DNA of 64,000 nucleotides from Opitutaceae bacterium (GCA_028688225.1 JAQTYQ010000008.1:1-64000); one strand, 5' to 3'. Counted from the stretch's first letter, positions 1 through 8,528 are shown. Numbers and translations are program-made. The notes: a model not told the origin generated them from the sequence alone.

Positions 1-350
1 TTCTGGTGCGCGCGCGCCAATGCGTCCATCAAAAGCAACGACCCCGTGCCCGGAAACCGTTCATCCCTCGCCAGGCGCCCGAGCAGGGTTGCCGGCAATC
101 GCGGGTACCCGGGCAGCTTCTTTTGCATGGCCTCCGGGAGTTCCGTGACCTCGACGGCGAATGCCGAAAGCGTGTAATAGCCCACAATGACAGCCGGGGC
201 CGCGTCATCCACCATGACGAACGCAGCGGCGACATGGCGTTCGGCGTCTTTCCGGGCAATCTGCTGGAGATAGGTGTTGAGCGGCCCGCTGGCGCAACGA
301 AACCCGGCCCGCTCATGCTGCTTGCCCAGCGGTTCGAACCGATAGGACAT
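1..350 (-). CDS. GNAT-family acetyltransferase toxin (TacT-like), partial at window edge
   Basis: Reading the minus strand from the ATG at 350 gives about 116 residues that stay open to the window edge, so the C-terminus is missing. The start resembles TacT/AtaT-type toxins: an N-terminal MSYRFEPLGK segment, then CASGPLNTYLQ, the GYYTLSA strand, and near the edge an acetyl-CoA-loop-like G-T-G-S-L-L-L-MDAL run. Family members acetylate the amino group of charged tRNAs and block translation. The ATG shares one base with the stop of the upstream DUF1778 gene (TGATG), the usual antitoxin-toxin coupling. The function is inferred from family and gene pairing; activity cannot be judged without the missing end. 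Confidence 0.82.
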   Translation of the reverse strand, partial: MSYRFEPLGKQHERAGFRCASGPLNTYLQQIARKDAERHVAAAFVMVDDAAPAVIVGYYTLSAFAVEVTELPEAMQKKLPGYPRLPATLLGRLARDERFPGTGSLLLMDALARAHQ

Positions 351-661
351 CAGGCACCCGCGTTTACCTGCTCACGATAACGCTTGAAAGCCCCCCGCAA
401 GGCAGCGTTCGGGGCGGCGGGAGCAAGCAACGCCTTTACGAAATTGGTGGACTCCTCCGCAGAAAGCTTGGCCTGTTGGTGATCCTCGAGAACCTTGCGG
501 GCGTTGGTTTGCAGGACAAAAAGGACAAAACTGGTGACGGTCGGATGCCCCGTCACGGCGGCAGCCTGTTCCAAGGTTTTCTTGAAATCGCGGGGAATCC
601 TCGCTTCCAGCCGGGCGGTCGAGGGAACACGGGAGCGAGACTTTGCAGCTAAAGTAGTCAT
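350..661 (-). CDS. DUF1778 ribbon-helix-helix antitoxin (TacA-like)
   Basis: This is a 103-residue protein, taken from the ATG at 661; an in-frame ATG at 679 would add six residues that look non-native. Residues about 15-60 (STARLEARIPRDFKKTLEQA, then a helix rich in T, S, F and V) fit the DUF1778 ribbon-helix-helix DNA-binding domain. The remaining C-terminal part would be the toxin-neutralising tail. The gene precedes the GNAT toxin and overlaps it by one base, so the two are translationally coupled. Known members bind their own promoter with the toxin; palindromes just upstream (673-713) are candidate operators. Family assignment is good, and the role is inferred from it. Confidence 0.85.
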   Translation of the reverse strand: MTTLAAKSRSRVPSTARLEARIPRDFKKTLEQAAAVTGHPTVTSFVLFVLQTNARKVLEDHQQAKLSAEESTNFVKALLAPAAPNAALRGAFKRYREQVNAGA

Positions 662-672
662 GGAAGCACCAT

Positions 673-713
673 CCGGCAATTTGCCGGGTCCTGCAACTTC
701 AAAGTGCTAGCAC
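673..713. promoter_or_regulatory. Two palindromes upstream of the antitoxin, candidate operators
   Basis: Positions 673-687 form CCGGCAA-T-TTGCCGG, and 704-713 form the perfect palindrome GTGCTAGCAC. Both lie 12-52 bases upstream of the antitoxin ATG. Ribbon-helix-helix antitoxins bind such palindromes, so autoregulation is a reasonable inference. I do not see a convincing -35/-10 pair. Confidence 0.45.
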
Positions 714-733
714 AGGTAGACACCCGCCTGCTA

Positions 734-906
734 CTAACCAGCAACTGCACGCGGAATTGCGCTCTCAATCGGAATAACGACTTCAATCTGCTTCTTCTTA
801 TCCACGTAGTGTGCCGAGCAATCTTCCCGTTGTCGGCCCAGCGAAAGATGGTTCGCGGGCAGATACCGAGGCGTCCGGCGATGGAACGGGCTTTGCTGAA
901 TTTGCG
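734..906 (-). pseudogene. Remnant of a small HTH (excisionase/MerR-like) DNA-binding gene
   Basis: From 906 to 811 on the minus strand the frame reads KFSKARSIAGRLGICPRTIF followed by RWADNGKIAR, a typical helix-turn-helix of the excisionase type. Beyond it that frame turns into low-complexity Arg/Ser sequence. A neighbouring frame continues with YVDKKKQIEVVIPIESAIPR and stops at 734. This looks like a frameshifted remnant. It could instead be a chance frame, since no clear start codon opens the HTH part. Confidence 0.3.
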
Positions 907-913
907 TGCCGCG

Positions 914-1141
914 AAATCCGAGGACCCGGCGCGCAGTGACCTCCTCACGGTGATTGACGGCCGCGAAGCCATCGTCGCGAAAGTCGGCGCCGCCGGTCCG
1001 GCAATGCGCAGCTATATCCGCGAGTCCATTTCGCGCCTGCTCGCCAGCGGAGCTTTCCGCGACGCGCTTTCAGCCGCGCTCCCGAGCGACGCCGCGAGCC
1101 AGGCACGCCTGCCGTTGTTGCGGGGAAAGCTCCAAGGCATC
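914..1141 (+). pseudogene. C-terminal remnant of an AbiEii-like nucleotidyltransferase
   Basis: The translation contains DLLTVIDGREAIVAKV, then MRSYIRESISRLL and ALPSDAASQARLPLL. That order and spacing recall the C-terminal part of AbiEii/AbiGii-type nucleotidyltransferase proteins of toxin-antitoxin and abortive-infection loci. There is no matching N-terminal catalytic domain upstream, and the frame continues into non-protein-like sequence. I read it as a truncated relic, consistent with the nearby HTH remnant and toxin-antitoxin pair. Identification is from memory of the family pattern. Confidence 0.4.
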
Positions 1142-1335
1142 TGGTTTGCGGGTGACCTTGGCTTCGATCAGCCCGGCGCTGCTGCCAAAATTTTCGGTCA
1201 GTCCGATTTCCTGCCGCCCGTCGCATTGGCGGGTCTGGGCGGTCATGGGCTTGGTCGCCTTGGCCCCGTCCGCTGGCCCGGCCGCAGGATGCGCCGAATA
1301 TCGTGTTTATCCTGGCCGATGACCTGGGCTGGTCC

Positions 1336-3852
1336 TTATGGCACGACTTGATAGTCGCCCTGAAGGTCGATGTCCGACGAGGAATGGCCGACGTAGACCG
1401 TGAACCGGCCCGGCTCCTGTTTCCACGCATGGCCCTTCACATCGAAGAATGACATGGCGCGCGGGTCGAGCGGCAGGGTGAGGCGCCGGGTTTCGCCGGG
1501 CTGCAATTCCACGCGGGCAAAACCCTTCAGTTCCTTCAGCGGACGCGGCACGCTCGCCGTCGGGTTGCCGAGATACAGCTGCGCCACCGCGGCACCCGGG
1601 CGCGCGCCGGTGTTCGTCACCTCAAACGACACCGCGACGCTCTCGCCGGCCCTGGGCGCGACGGGCGCGATGGCCAGGTGCTTGAACGCGAACGTCGTGT
1701 AGCTCAGGCCGTGGCCGAAGGGGAAGAGCGGTTGCACTCCGCGGTGCTCGTAGCCGCGGTAGCCCACGAAGACGCCCTCCCGGTAAACCACGGTGTTCGC
1801 GGGCGCGTTGACATAGTAGCTGTCATGCACCGGGTTGTCCTCCCAGCGCTGCTCGAAGCTGATGGGCAGGTGTCCCGATGGATTGACCTCGCCGAACAGG
1901 ATTTTCGGCAGCGCCCGGCCGCCTTCCTGGCCGGCATACCAGGCGTGCAGCAGCGCGGGCACGTGGTCGATCCACGCACCGACGTCGGCGCTGCCGCCGG
2001 CCATCAGCACGACGATGGTGCGCTTGTTCGCCGCGCTCACCGCCTGCACGAGCTCGTTCTGCCCGGCGCCCAGTTGAAACGACCGGTCGGCGCCTTCCGT
2101 TTCGGTGGCCGGATTGTAGCCGACACAGACCACGGCGGCGTCCACCATCGCCGCGATTTTCCTGGCCTCGGGGGTCACGATCTCGTCGGCCGCGATCACG
2201 CCCAGGCCGATCGTCTGTTCATGCCAGGTGTCTGCTACGACAAACTCGAATCTGACGGCGTGCGCCTTGCCGCCCTCCAGGGACACTTCCAGCCACGCCG
2301 GCGTCTGACCCTCGTGCGGATCCGATTCATGCACGAGCTTGCCATCGAGATAAAGCCTGGTGGCATCCCGCCCGACGGCGCGGGTCAGCCAGCCATACGT
2401 CCCCGTTTTGGGAGGAAGATAATAGCCGGTCCAGCGGATCGATCGGACCGGCCCCGGGCGGGGTCCGAGGCGCTCGTTCGGCTGCCGAAAGTTGATGGTG
2501 GCATCCGTTCGTACATCCGGCCGGCCGGAAAAATCCACCGTGGTGAAATACTCGCCGCGCAGGCCGGGCTGGCTGCCTTGCTCATCCACGGAGAAACGTG
2601 TTCCATCGAGGATCTCATCGCTGGAGACAATCCCTGGGCTGTAGAGCACGTTGGTGCCGCCCCGGAGATAGTGACTGATGCCTTCCAGATAGCTGACGGC
2701 GCTGAACGGTTGCACGGCCGCGCTCCCGCCGCCCACCGGCACGGCCGGATAAGCCGCGGGGCCCAACACGGCGAGCGTTTTGATCGCCGTCCGATCCAGC
2801 GGCAGCAGGGCGCCTTCATTTTTGAGCAGGACGATGGCCTCTTCCGCCCCCTGCAAGGCGGACGCGCGGCTTTCTTCGTTGCAGCGCGGGATGTTCAGAT
2901 CGGTCTGCTCGCGATCGAGGAAGCCGAACTCGACGGCGGTGCGCACGATGCGGCGCACCTTGTCATCGATGGTGGCCGGCACGATTGTGCCTGCCTGGAG
3001 GGCCGGCAGGAGGGTTGCGCGGTTCATGAACCTGCCGCCGGGCATCTCCAGGTCGAGTCCGCCGTTGGCCGCGGCCACGCCGTCGTAGGTGGCATCCCAG
3101 TCGGACATGATGATGCCGCGGAATCCCCATTCGTTTTTGGCGATGTCGGTGTTGAACCGGCCGTTCTGCGTCAGGTGCCGGCCGTTGACGAGGTTGTAGG
3201 AGTCCATGATCGCGCCGACCCGGGCCTCCTTGACCGCGGCCTCGAAGATCGGCAGGTAGATTTCGCGCGCGGTGCGCTCGTCGATCTCCGAGTTGAGGTG
3301 GTGTCGGTCGAACTCCGAGTTGTTGCCCAGGTAGTGTTTGATCGTGGCGACGACGCCCTGGCTTTGGACGCCCTCGATGAAGCCCACCGCGATGCGCGCC
3401 CCGAGGAACGGGTCCTCGCCGTAGTATTCGAAGTTCCGTCCGTTCATCGACGCGCGATAGATGTTCACGCCCGGACCGAGCAGGAAATGCACGCCCTTGG
3501 CGCGCGCATCCCGGCCCATGCTGGCGCCGATGCGCCGCGCCATCACCGGATCCCACGTCGCCGCCAGCCCGATACCCGCCGGGTAGGCGGTGGCGGGCCC
3601 GAAGTTCCGGACGCCCATCGGGCCGTCGGCCATTTTCAGCCGGGGCCAGCCGAGTGCATCGTAACCACGGATGAAGAACCCGTCGACACCCCCGAGCAGA
3701 TCGATCTTCTGCTCGATCGTCATCCGGCTCACGATCGCGTCGACACGCTGGTCGACCCCGGCCGGGACGGGGGCTAGCGGATTTTGTGCAGGCATGGACA
3801 CGGTCAGGGCTCCGAGGAGGCCCAGGTGAAGGAGGGGCTTGAGGTTTTCCAT
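1336..3852 (-). CDS. Secreted glycoside hydrolase family 3 beta-glucosidase with PA14 insert
   Basis: An 838-residue GH3 enzyme that would release terminal sugars from beta-glycosides outside the cytoplasm. Residues 1-22 form a signal peptide ending near SMPAQ. The (beta/alpha)8 domain carries the K-H-Y-x-G-N-N-x-E motif at 172-180 and the SDW motif, with D251 as the expected nucleophile. A PA14 domain begins near residue 430 (GLRGEYFTTVDFSG), inserted in the alpha/beta sandwich domain, as in many bacterial GH3 enzymes. A fibronectin-III-like domain occupies the last 100 or so residues. The gene stands alone, divergent from rplY. Exact substrate cannot be read from the sequence; xylosidase or other specificities remain possible. 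Confidence 0.93.
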   Translation of the reverse strand: MENLKPLLHLGLLGALTVSMPAQNPLAPVPAGVDQRVDAIVSRMTIEQKIDLLGGVDGFFIRGYDALGWPRLKMADGPMGVRNFGPATAYPAGIGLAATWDPVMARRIGASMGRDARAKGVHFLLGPGVNIYRASMNGRNFEYYGEDPFLGARIAVGFIEGVQSQGVVATIKHYLGNNSEFDRHHLNSEIDERTAREIYLPIFEAAVKEARVGAIMDSYNLVNGRHLTQNGRFNTDIAKNEWGFRGIIMSDWDATYDGVAAANGGLDLEMPGGRFMNRATLLPALQAGTIVPATIDDKVRRIVRTAVEFGFLDREQTDLNIPRCNEESRASALQGAEEAIVLLKNEGALLPLDRTAIKTLAVLGPAAYPAVPVGGGSAAVQPFSAVSYLEGISHYLRGGTNVLYSPGIVSSDEILDGTRFSVDEQGSQPGLRGEYFTTVDFSGRPDVRTDATINFRQPNERLGPRPGPVRSIRWTGYYLPPKTGTYGWLTRAVGRDATRLYLDGKLVHESDPHEGQTPAWLEVSLEGGKAHAVRFEFVVADTWHEQTIGLGVIAADEIVTPEARKIAAMVDAAVVCVGYNPATETEGADRSFQLGAGQNELVQAVSAANKRTIVVLMAGGSADVGAWIDHVPALLHAWYAGQEGGRALPKILFGEVNPSGHLPISFEQRWEDNPVHDSYYVNAPANTVVYREGVFVGYRGYEHRGVQPLFPFGHGLSYTTFAFKHLAIAPVAPRAGESVAVSFEVTNTGARPGAAVAQLYLGNPTASVPRPLKELKGFARVELQPGETRRLTLPLDPRAMSFFDVKGHAWKQEPGRFTVYVGHSSSDIDLQGDYQVVP

Positions 3853-4090
3853 TTAGGGAAGGGCGGGAACGAAAGCGTGGTTGTTAGTTGAAAATGTCGC
3901 GCCTGATTCGGCAATCGACAAATCCTGGCAGCTTTTATGCCAGGCCGGCCTGGCCTGTCTGCGCCCACCGTAAGAGGGGAGGAACATCGCCGTTGAACCG
4001 CCGGAAGGTTGTCAGTTTCCTGGCGAAGGGCAAGCTGCGGAGGGAGTTGCGCCGGAGCTGGTCGAGGTGCGCCCGCCGCCAAAGTTTTGT

Positions 4091-4118
4091 TTGCATTTGC
4101 CGGAGGGCGACCTATACC
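4091..4118 (+). promoter_or_regulatory. Candidate sigma-70-type promoter for rplY
   Basis: TTGCAT at 4091-4096 is followed after 16 bases by TATACC at 4113-4118, giving a plausible -35/-10 pair about 60 bases before the rplY start. It sits in the 325-base divergent gap between the GH3 gene and rplY, which holds no gene that I can see. Prediction from sequence only. Confidence 0.4.
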
Positions 4119-4177
4119 CTCGCACCCTTTTCCATTACGCCTGCCTCCATTTCCGGGGCGACAGGGGGAACGAAACC

Positions 4178-4993
4178 ATGAAACAACAGTTTACGCTCAA
4201 CGTCTCGCCGCGCGAGGGTACGGGCCGCAGCGCCTCCCGCCGGCTCCGCAAGCAGGATCGCATCCCGGCGATTCTTTATGGCAAGCACACGGCCCCCGTC
4301 ACGCTCTCGCTGGACGGCCCGGAATTCACCCGCCTGGTGAAGGCCATCGGCGACAATGCCGCGCTGATCGAGCTCGCGGGCGCCGGAGACAAGCCGCTTT
4401 CCATCCTGCAGGAAGTGCAGCGGGATCCGATGACGGACCGCTACCTCCATGTCGACCTTCACGAGGTCAAGGCCGACGAGAAGATGGAGATCAACGTGCC
4501 GGTGCACATGTCCGGCGAATCCACCGGCGTGAAGAACGAGGCCGGCGTGCTGGAGGTGGCGTCGCATGCCCTCCGGATCCGCTGTCTGCCGAAAGACCTG
4601 CCGGCGTTCATTGACGTGGATGTGACCGAGCTCCACGTCGGCCAGACCATTCACATCGGGGAGCTCAAGCCCGTTTCCGGTGTCGTTTTCCTGGGCAACA
4701 AGAACCAGCCCGTGGTGTCGTGCGTGCAGCCGGTCGAGGAAATCGTCCAGGCAGTGGCCGAGACTGCGGTGCCCGTCGAGGGCGCGCCGGTCGAGGGTGC
4801 CGCCGCCGAGGGTGCCGCCGCTCCTGGCGCCACGCCTGTCGCGGGTGCAGCCCCGGCTGCCGGTGCTGCCGCTGCCGGAGCCAAGCCCGGTGCTCCGGCC
4901 GCTGCTGCGGCCAAGGGAGCCGCGCCTGCCGGGGCCAAGCCCGGCGCCCCGGCTGCCGGCGCCGAGAAGAAGGCCGCACCCGGCAAGAAGTAA
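4178..4993 (+). CDS. rplY: 50S ribosomal protein L25 / CTC-type, with Ala/Pro/Gly-rich tail
   Basis: A 271-residue L25 of the long CTC/TL5 type, which binds 5S rRNA in the large ribosomal subunit. The start at 4178 (MKQQFTLNVSPREGTGRSAS) is chosen because an AGGGGG ribosome-binding site lies 7-12 bases upstream. The N-terminal 5S-binding barrel covers about 1-90 and the second beta domain about 95-185. Beyond about residue 205 comes a low-complexity tail of Ala, Pro, Gly and Glu ending in lysines. It precedes pth, the gene order seen in many bacteria. The tail is unusual in length but typical in composition. Confidence 0.95.
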   Translation: MKQQFTLNVSPREGTGRSASRRLRKQDRIPAILYGKHTAPVTLSLDGPEFTRLVKAIGDNAALIELAGAGDKPLSILQEVQRDPMTDRYLHVDLHEVKADEKMEINVPVHMSGESTGVKNEAGVLEVASHALRIRCLPKDLPAFIDVDVTELHVGQTIHIGELKPVSGVVFLGNKNQPVVSCVQPVEEIVQAVAETAVPVEGAPVEGAAAEGAAAPGATPVAGAAPAAGAAAAGAKPGAPAAAAAKGAAPAGAKPGAPAAGAEKKAAPGKK

Positions 4994-5052
4994 ATTTTTA
5001 CCGCCGCCCCGCTGCTTGACGCAGGGGGGTAGGGCGCGCTGTTCTTTGAGAC

Positions 5053-5682
5053 ATGTCCATCTTGCTCGTCGTCGGCCTGGGCAATCCGGGGCGCGAATAC
5101 GCGAAGACGCGCCACAACGCCGGCTTTGCGGTCCTCGACGCCCTGGCCGCCCGCCATGCCCTCGCGTGGCGGCGATCGGCCCGTTTCTCGGCCGGAGTCG
5201 CCCGCTGGGACCGGCCCACCGGCGCCCCCTGCCTCCTCGCCAAGCCGGCGACGTTCATGAACGAGAGCGGCCGCGCCCTCCGCGCGCTCGCCGATTTCCA
5301 CCACGTGCCGCCGGACCGGATCATCGTCGTCTACGACGATCTCACCATCGGGCTCGGCCGCGTCAAGGTCAGCGTCCGCGGCAGCGCCGGCGGCCACAAC
5401 GGGGTCGCCAGCGTGATCGAGCACCTGGGCGGCGGCTTCCTCCGCTACCGCATCGGCATCGGGCCGAAACACCCGGCGGAGATGGACCTCAAGGATTTCG
5501 TGCTCGGCAAGTTCACGCCGGGCGAACAAACCATTTTCAACCATCATCTCACCACCTATGCCGACGGCCTCGGCCTGCTCATCGACCGGGGACCGGCCCA
5601 GGCCATGAATCAACTCAACCGACGAACGGACGACCATGACCCAGACCAAACGCAGTTACCGCGCGACCTTCATCCTCGATAA
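5053..5682 (+). CDS. pth: Peptidyl-tRNA hydrolase
   Basis: A 209-residue enzyme that cleaves peptidyl-tRNA released during abortive translation. The N-terminus shows the VGLGNPG motif with N11, followed by the catalytic-histidine region TRHNAGF (H21). FMNESG and the YDDL segment with its conserved Asp are present in the expected order. It lies 59 bases after rplY. Its 3' end overlaps the rpsF start by 47 bases in another frame, which suggests coupled expression. The C-terminus beyond the overlap is slightly longer than usual. Confidence 0.95.
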   Translation: MSILLVVGLGNPGREYAKTRHNAGFAVLDALAARHALAWRRSARFSAGVARWDRPTGAPCLLAKPATFMNESGRALRALADFHHVPPDRIIVVYDDLTIGLGRVKVSVRGSAGGHNGVASVIEHLGGGFLRYRIGIGPKHPAEMDLKDFVLGKFTPGEQTIFNHHLTTYADGLGLLIDRGPAQAMNQLNRRTDDHDPDQTQLPRDLHPR

Positions 5683-5932
5683 TCGCGGCCGGGAAGAGAC
5701 CATCGACCAGATCATCGAAGGCGTGAAGAAGGAGATCGCCGCCGTGCACGGGGATGTCACCGCCGTGGAAAACCTCGGCAAGAAGGACTTCGCCCGGGTG
5801 ACCGACAGCCAGCTCCCCGACGCCATCTACGTGCAGATCAGTTTTTCCGCCCCCCCCGATGGCCCGCGCCATCTTCACGAACGTCTCCGGCTCAACACCA
5901 CCGTCTACCGCGCAATGGTCCAGTCGGTCTGA
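5636..5932 (+). CDS. rpsF: 30S ribosomal protein S6
   Basis: A 98-residue protein. It begins MTQTKRSYRATFILDNRG and contains the central helix DQIIEGVKKEIAAVHG and the strand ending LRLNTTVYRAMV, matching the S6 ferredoxin-like fold that sits beside S18 on the 30S platform. It starts inside the 3' end of pth and precedes ssb by 20 bases, so the four genes pth-rpsF-ssb-rplI probably form one transcript. The usual partner gene rpsR is not in this cluster. Confidence 0.93.
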   Translation: MTQTKRSYRATFILDNRGREETIDQIIEGVKKEIAAVHGDVTAVENLGKKDFARVTDSQLPDAIYVQISFSAPPDGPRHLHERLRLNTTVYRAMVQSV

Positions 5933-5952
5933 CCGCCTGCCGCGCCCGCCCC

Positions 5953-6447
5953 ATGGCCTACCTCAACAAAGTCCTCCTCATCGGCAACCTGACGCGCGAC
6001 CCCGAGCTGCGGGTCACGCCCAAGGGCACGGCCGTCTGCCAGTTCGGCCTGGCGGTAAACCGCCAGTACAAGGATGAGTCCGGCGCCTCCCGCGACGAGA
6101 CCGCGTTCATCGACATCGAGGCGTGGGGCAAGCAGGGCGAGCTCTGCTCGAAGTACCTGCAGAAGGGCAGCCTGGCCTTCATCGAGGGCCGTCTGCGCTT
6201 CGATTCGTGGGAGGACAAAACGAGCGGCCAGAAGCGCAACAAGCTGAAGGTCGTGCTTGAGAACGTCCAGTTCCTTTCCCGCGGCGGCGGCGGCGGCGGT
6301 GCCGCGGCCGCCGGTGCGACCGGGGAGGCTTCCGGCGCCGAGGGCGGCGACGCGGCGGCGACCGATCGCCACGCGCCCCCGGCCCGGGCCGCGGCCAAGC
6401 CGGCTCCCGGCGGCCAGGAGAAAGTGGACGACGACGTGCCCTTCTGA
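5953..6447 (+). CDS. ssb: Single-stranded DNA-binding protein
   Basis: A 164-residue SSB that coats single-stranded DNA in replication and repair. The OB-fold spans about 1-112 (MAYLNKVLLIGNLTRDPELR through the ENVQF strand). It is followed by a Gly/Ala/Pro-rich linker and the acidic tip DDDVPF, the docking site for SSB partners. The linker has a run of Gly and Ala that differs between relatives. Its position between rpsF and rplI matches the conserved bacterial arrangement except that rpsR is missing. Confidence 0.96.
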   Translation: MAYLNKVLLIGNLTRDPELRVTPKGTAVCQFGLAVNRQYKDESGASRDETAFIDIEAWGKQGELCSKYLQKGSLAFIEGRLRFDSWEDKTSGQKRNKLKVVLENVQFLSRGGGGGGAAAAGATGEASGAEGGDAAATDRHAPPARAAAKPAPGGQEKVDDDVPF

Positions 6448-6506
6448 GCCGGTCCACGCCTGACCGATCCTTTCCTGATTCGCCAACCTCCAATTCCATT
6501 TCCGTC

Positions 6507-6983
6507 ATGGCCCATAACGAAATCCTGTTGATCAAACCCGTCGAAGGTCTGGGCGCCGAGGGCGACCAGGTCAAAGTCCGCGCCGGCTATGCGCGCAATT
6601 ACCTGCTGCCGCGGGCCATCGCCGTGCCCCTCACGCGCTCCAACCGCAAGCAGATCGAAGCCCTGAAAAAGCACCGCGCCGAGCGCGAGTCGCAGGAGCT
6701 GGCCGGCGCCAGGGAGATCGCGGCCAAGCTGGAAAAGACCCGCGTCGCGTTTGCCGTGAAGACCGGCGAGGGCGGCAAGATGTTTGGCGCCGTCACCGCC
6801 AGCGACATCCACGAGAAGCTCGTCCAGGCCGGAGTCGAGCTCGACAAGCGCAAGATCCAGCTGCACACGCCGGTGAAGACCCTCGGCCAGCACACGGTCA
6901 AGATCAAGCTCCACCCCGAGGTGTCCGTCGATCTGAACTTCGACATCGTGTCCGAGAATCCCATCGTCCCGGCGGAAAGCTGA
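6507..6983 (+). CDS. rplI: 50S ribosomal protein L9
   Basis: A 158-residue L9. The N-terminal RNA-binding domain shows GDQVKVRAGYARNYLLPR, near-consensus for the family. It continues through the long connecting helix (about 42-75) to the C-terminal domain with GKMFGAVTASDI. It starts 59 bases after ssb and ends 23 bases before a strong intrinsic terminator, so it is the last gene of the rplY-side cluster. A short C-terminal extension (ENPIVPAES) follows the usual end. Confidence 0.95.
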   Translation: MAHNEILLIKPVEGLGAEGDQVKVRAGYARNYLLPRAIAVPLTRSNRKQIEALKKHRAERESQELAGAREIAAKLEKTRVAFAVKTGEGGKMFGAVTASDIHEKLVQAGVELDKRKIQLHTPVKTLGQHTVKIKLHPEVSVDLNFDIVSENPIVPAES

Positions 6984-7006
6984 GCCGCGGGGCCAATCCT
7001 GATGCG

Positions 7007-7037
7007 GGCCGCGCCGGAAGGCGCGGCCTCCTTGTTT
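7007..7037 (+). terminator. Intrinsic terminator after rplI
   Basis: A perfect 9-bp GC stem (7007-7015 with 7020-7028) closed by a GGAA tetraloop is followed by TCCTTGTTT. It separates the rplI transcript from dnaB. Confidence 0.75.
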
Positions 7038-7118
7038 CCCCGCGCCCTTGTGAACACTTTGTGCAAAGGTTGAATTTGCCGGCCCCCTGGTTTCAGACTC
7101 TAACTCCTGACTCTCCGC

Positions 7119-8528
7119 ATGGCTGAGACTTCCACCGTGCCGCCCCCCTCCCGTCCGCAGACCAATGGCGGCGCGCCGGCGGCATCCGCGTTCGCCGGGC
7201 GCACGCCGCCGCACAGCGTCGAGGCCGAGGAGTATCTGCTCTCCTGCTGCCTGCTCGACGGCGGCGACACCATCGCGCGCTGCCTCGAGGCCAAGCTTTC
7301 GCCGGCGGCCTTCTACCGGCCGGCCAACCAGGTCATCTTCGAGAAACTCTGCGAGCTGTACCAGAAAAACCCTCCGGTCGCGATCGAGACGCTGATCGAG
7401 GAGCTGCGCACCACGAAGCAGCTGGAGGCGGTGGGCGGCGTGCCCTACCTCATGCAAGTCAGCGCGCGCATTCCCACCACCGCGCAGGCCGTCTATTTCA
7501 TCGAGAAGGTACGCGAGCTCTACCTGTTGCGCGAGCTCATCAAGGTCACCACCAGCACCGTCGAGCAGTGCTTCAACTATCAGGGCGGCCTCGAGGAGTT
7601 CATCGACCGGGTCGAGCAGGATGTCTTCCGGGTCACGCAGGACCGCATCTCCGACGCCGCCCAGACGATGAAGGGCCCGACGCTGGAGGCGATGACGGTC
7701 ATCAACAAGCTGCTCGACAAGAAGGGCGAGCTGACCGGCGTGGCCTCGGGGTTCAAGGACCTCGACGAGCTCACCTTCGGCTTCCAGAAGCAGGAGATGA
7801 TCGTGCTCGCCGCGCGTCCGTCGATGGGCAAGACCTCCCTCGCGCTCAACATCGCCGAGGCCGCCGCGCTGCCGAAGAAGGGCCCGCCCGTGCCCACGCT
7901 GGTCTTTTCGCTCGAGATGAGCGCGGCCCAGCTCGCCCTGCGCATGTTGTGCTCCCGCGCCCGGGTGAACATCAAGCTGCTGCGCGACGGGCTGCTGCCG
8001 AAAAACGGCCCCGAGAAGCAGCAGCTGGTGGGCGTGGCGGACGAGCTGTCCAAGGCGCCGCTCTTCATCGACGACTCCAGCCACCTTACCATCATGGAGC
8101 TGCGCGCCAAGGCCCGCCGCCTGTACACGCGCTACAAGCTCGGCCTGATCGTGGTCGACTACCTCCAGCTGATCAGCTCGCCCGACGCCCAGACCCCCCG
8201 CGAGCAGCAGGTGGCCGAGATGTCCCGGGGATTGAAGGCCATGGCGAAGGAACTCGATCTGCCCGTCCTTGTCCTCAGTCAGCTTAACCGCTCATCCGAG
8301 AAGGAAAACCGCGCCCCCCGCCTGTCGGACCTGCGCGAATCCGGCTCGATCGAGCAGGACGCCGACGTAGTGCTCATGCTCGCCCGACCCAGAGACGCCG
8401 ATGAAAGGTTCCAGACCGCGGCCGATGCCGCCGACTTAATTGTTGCCAAGCAACGAAACGGACCGGTAGGAGAATTGAAGCTAACCTTCCTCAAGGACAT
8501 CACTCGTTTTGAAAACTATGCCCAATAG
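7119..8528 (+). CDS. dnaB: Replicative DNA helicase
   Basis: A 469-residue DnaB, the ring helicase that unwinds DNA at the replication fork. A Pro/Ala-rich leader of about 28 residues precedes the N-terminal helicase domain (PHSVEAEEYLLSC onward, about 31-135). A linker leads into the RecA-like domain, with Walker A ARPSMGKTS at 232-240, Walker B-type VVDYLQL, and the SQLNR and arginine-finger regions near the C-terminus. No intein or insertion is seen. The gene follows rplI, a common neighbourhood, and its 3' end overlaps the bamA start. Confidence 0.96.
   Translation: MAETSTVPPPSRPQTNGGAPAASAFAGRTPPHSVEAEEYLLSCCLLDGGDTIARCLEAKLSPAAFYRPANQVIFEKLCELYQKNPPVAIETLIEELRTTKQLEAVGGVPYLMQVSARIPTTAQAVYFIEKVRELYLLRELIKVTTSTVEQCFNYQGGLEEFIDRVEQDVFRVTQDRISDAAQTMKGPTLEAMTVINKLLDKKGELTGVASGFKDLDELTFGFQKQEMIVLAARPSMGKTSLALNIAEAAALPKKGPPVPTLVFSLEMSAAQLALRMLCSRARVNIKLLRDGLLPKNGPEKQQLVGVADELSKAPLFIDDSSHLTIMELRAKARRLYTRYKLGLIVVDYLQLISSPDAQTPREQQVAEMSRGLKAMAKELDLPVLVLSQLNRSSEKENRAPRLSDLRESGSIEQDADVVLMLARPRDADERFQTAADAADLIVAKQRNGPVGELKLTFLKDITRFENYAQ

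Noticed and set aside
4067-4177. Upstream extension of rplY to 4067
   Set aside because: The extra 37 residues are not L25-like and a good ribosome-binding site precedes the ATG at 4178.
4790-4980. Short tandem GCCGG/GGCGC-type repeats in rplY, considered as a CRISPR or VNTR
   Set aside because: They are codons of an Ala/Pro/Gly-rich tail with no regular spacer; no CRISPR array is seen anywhere in the window.
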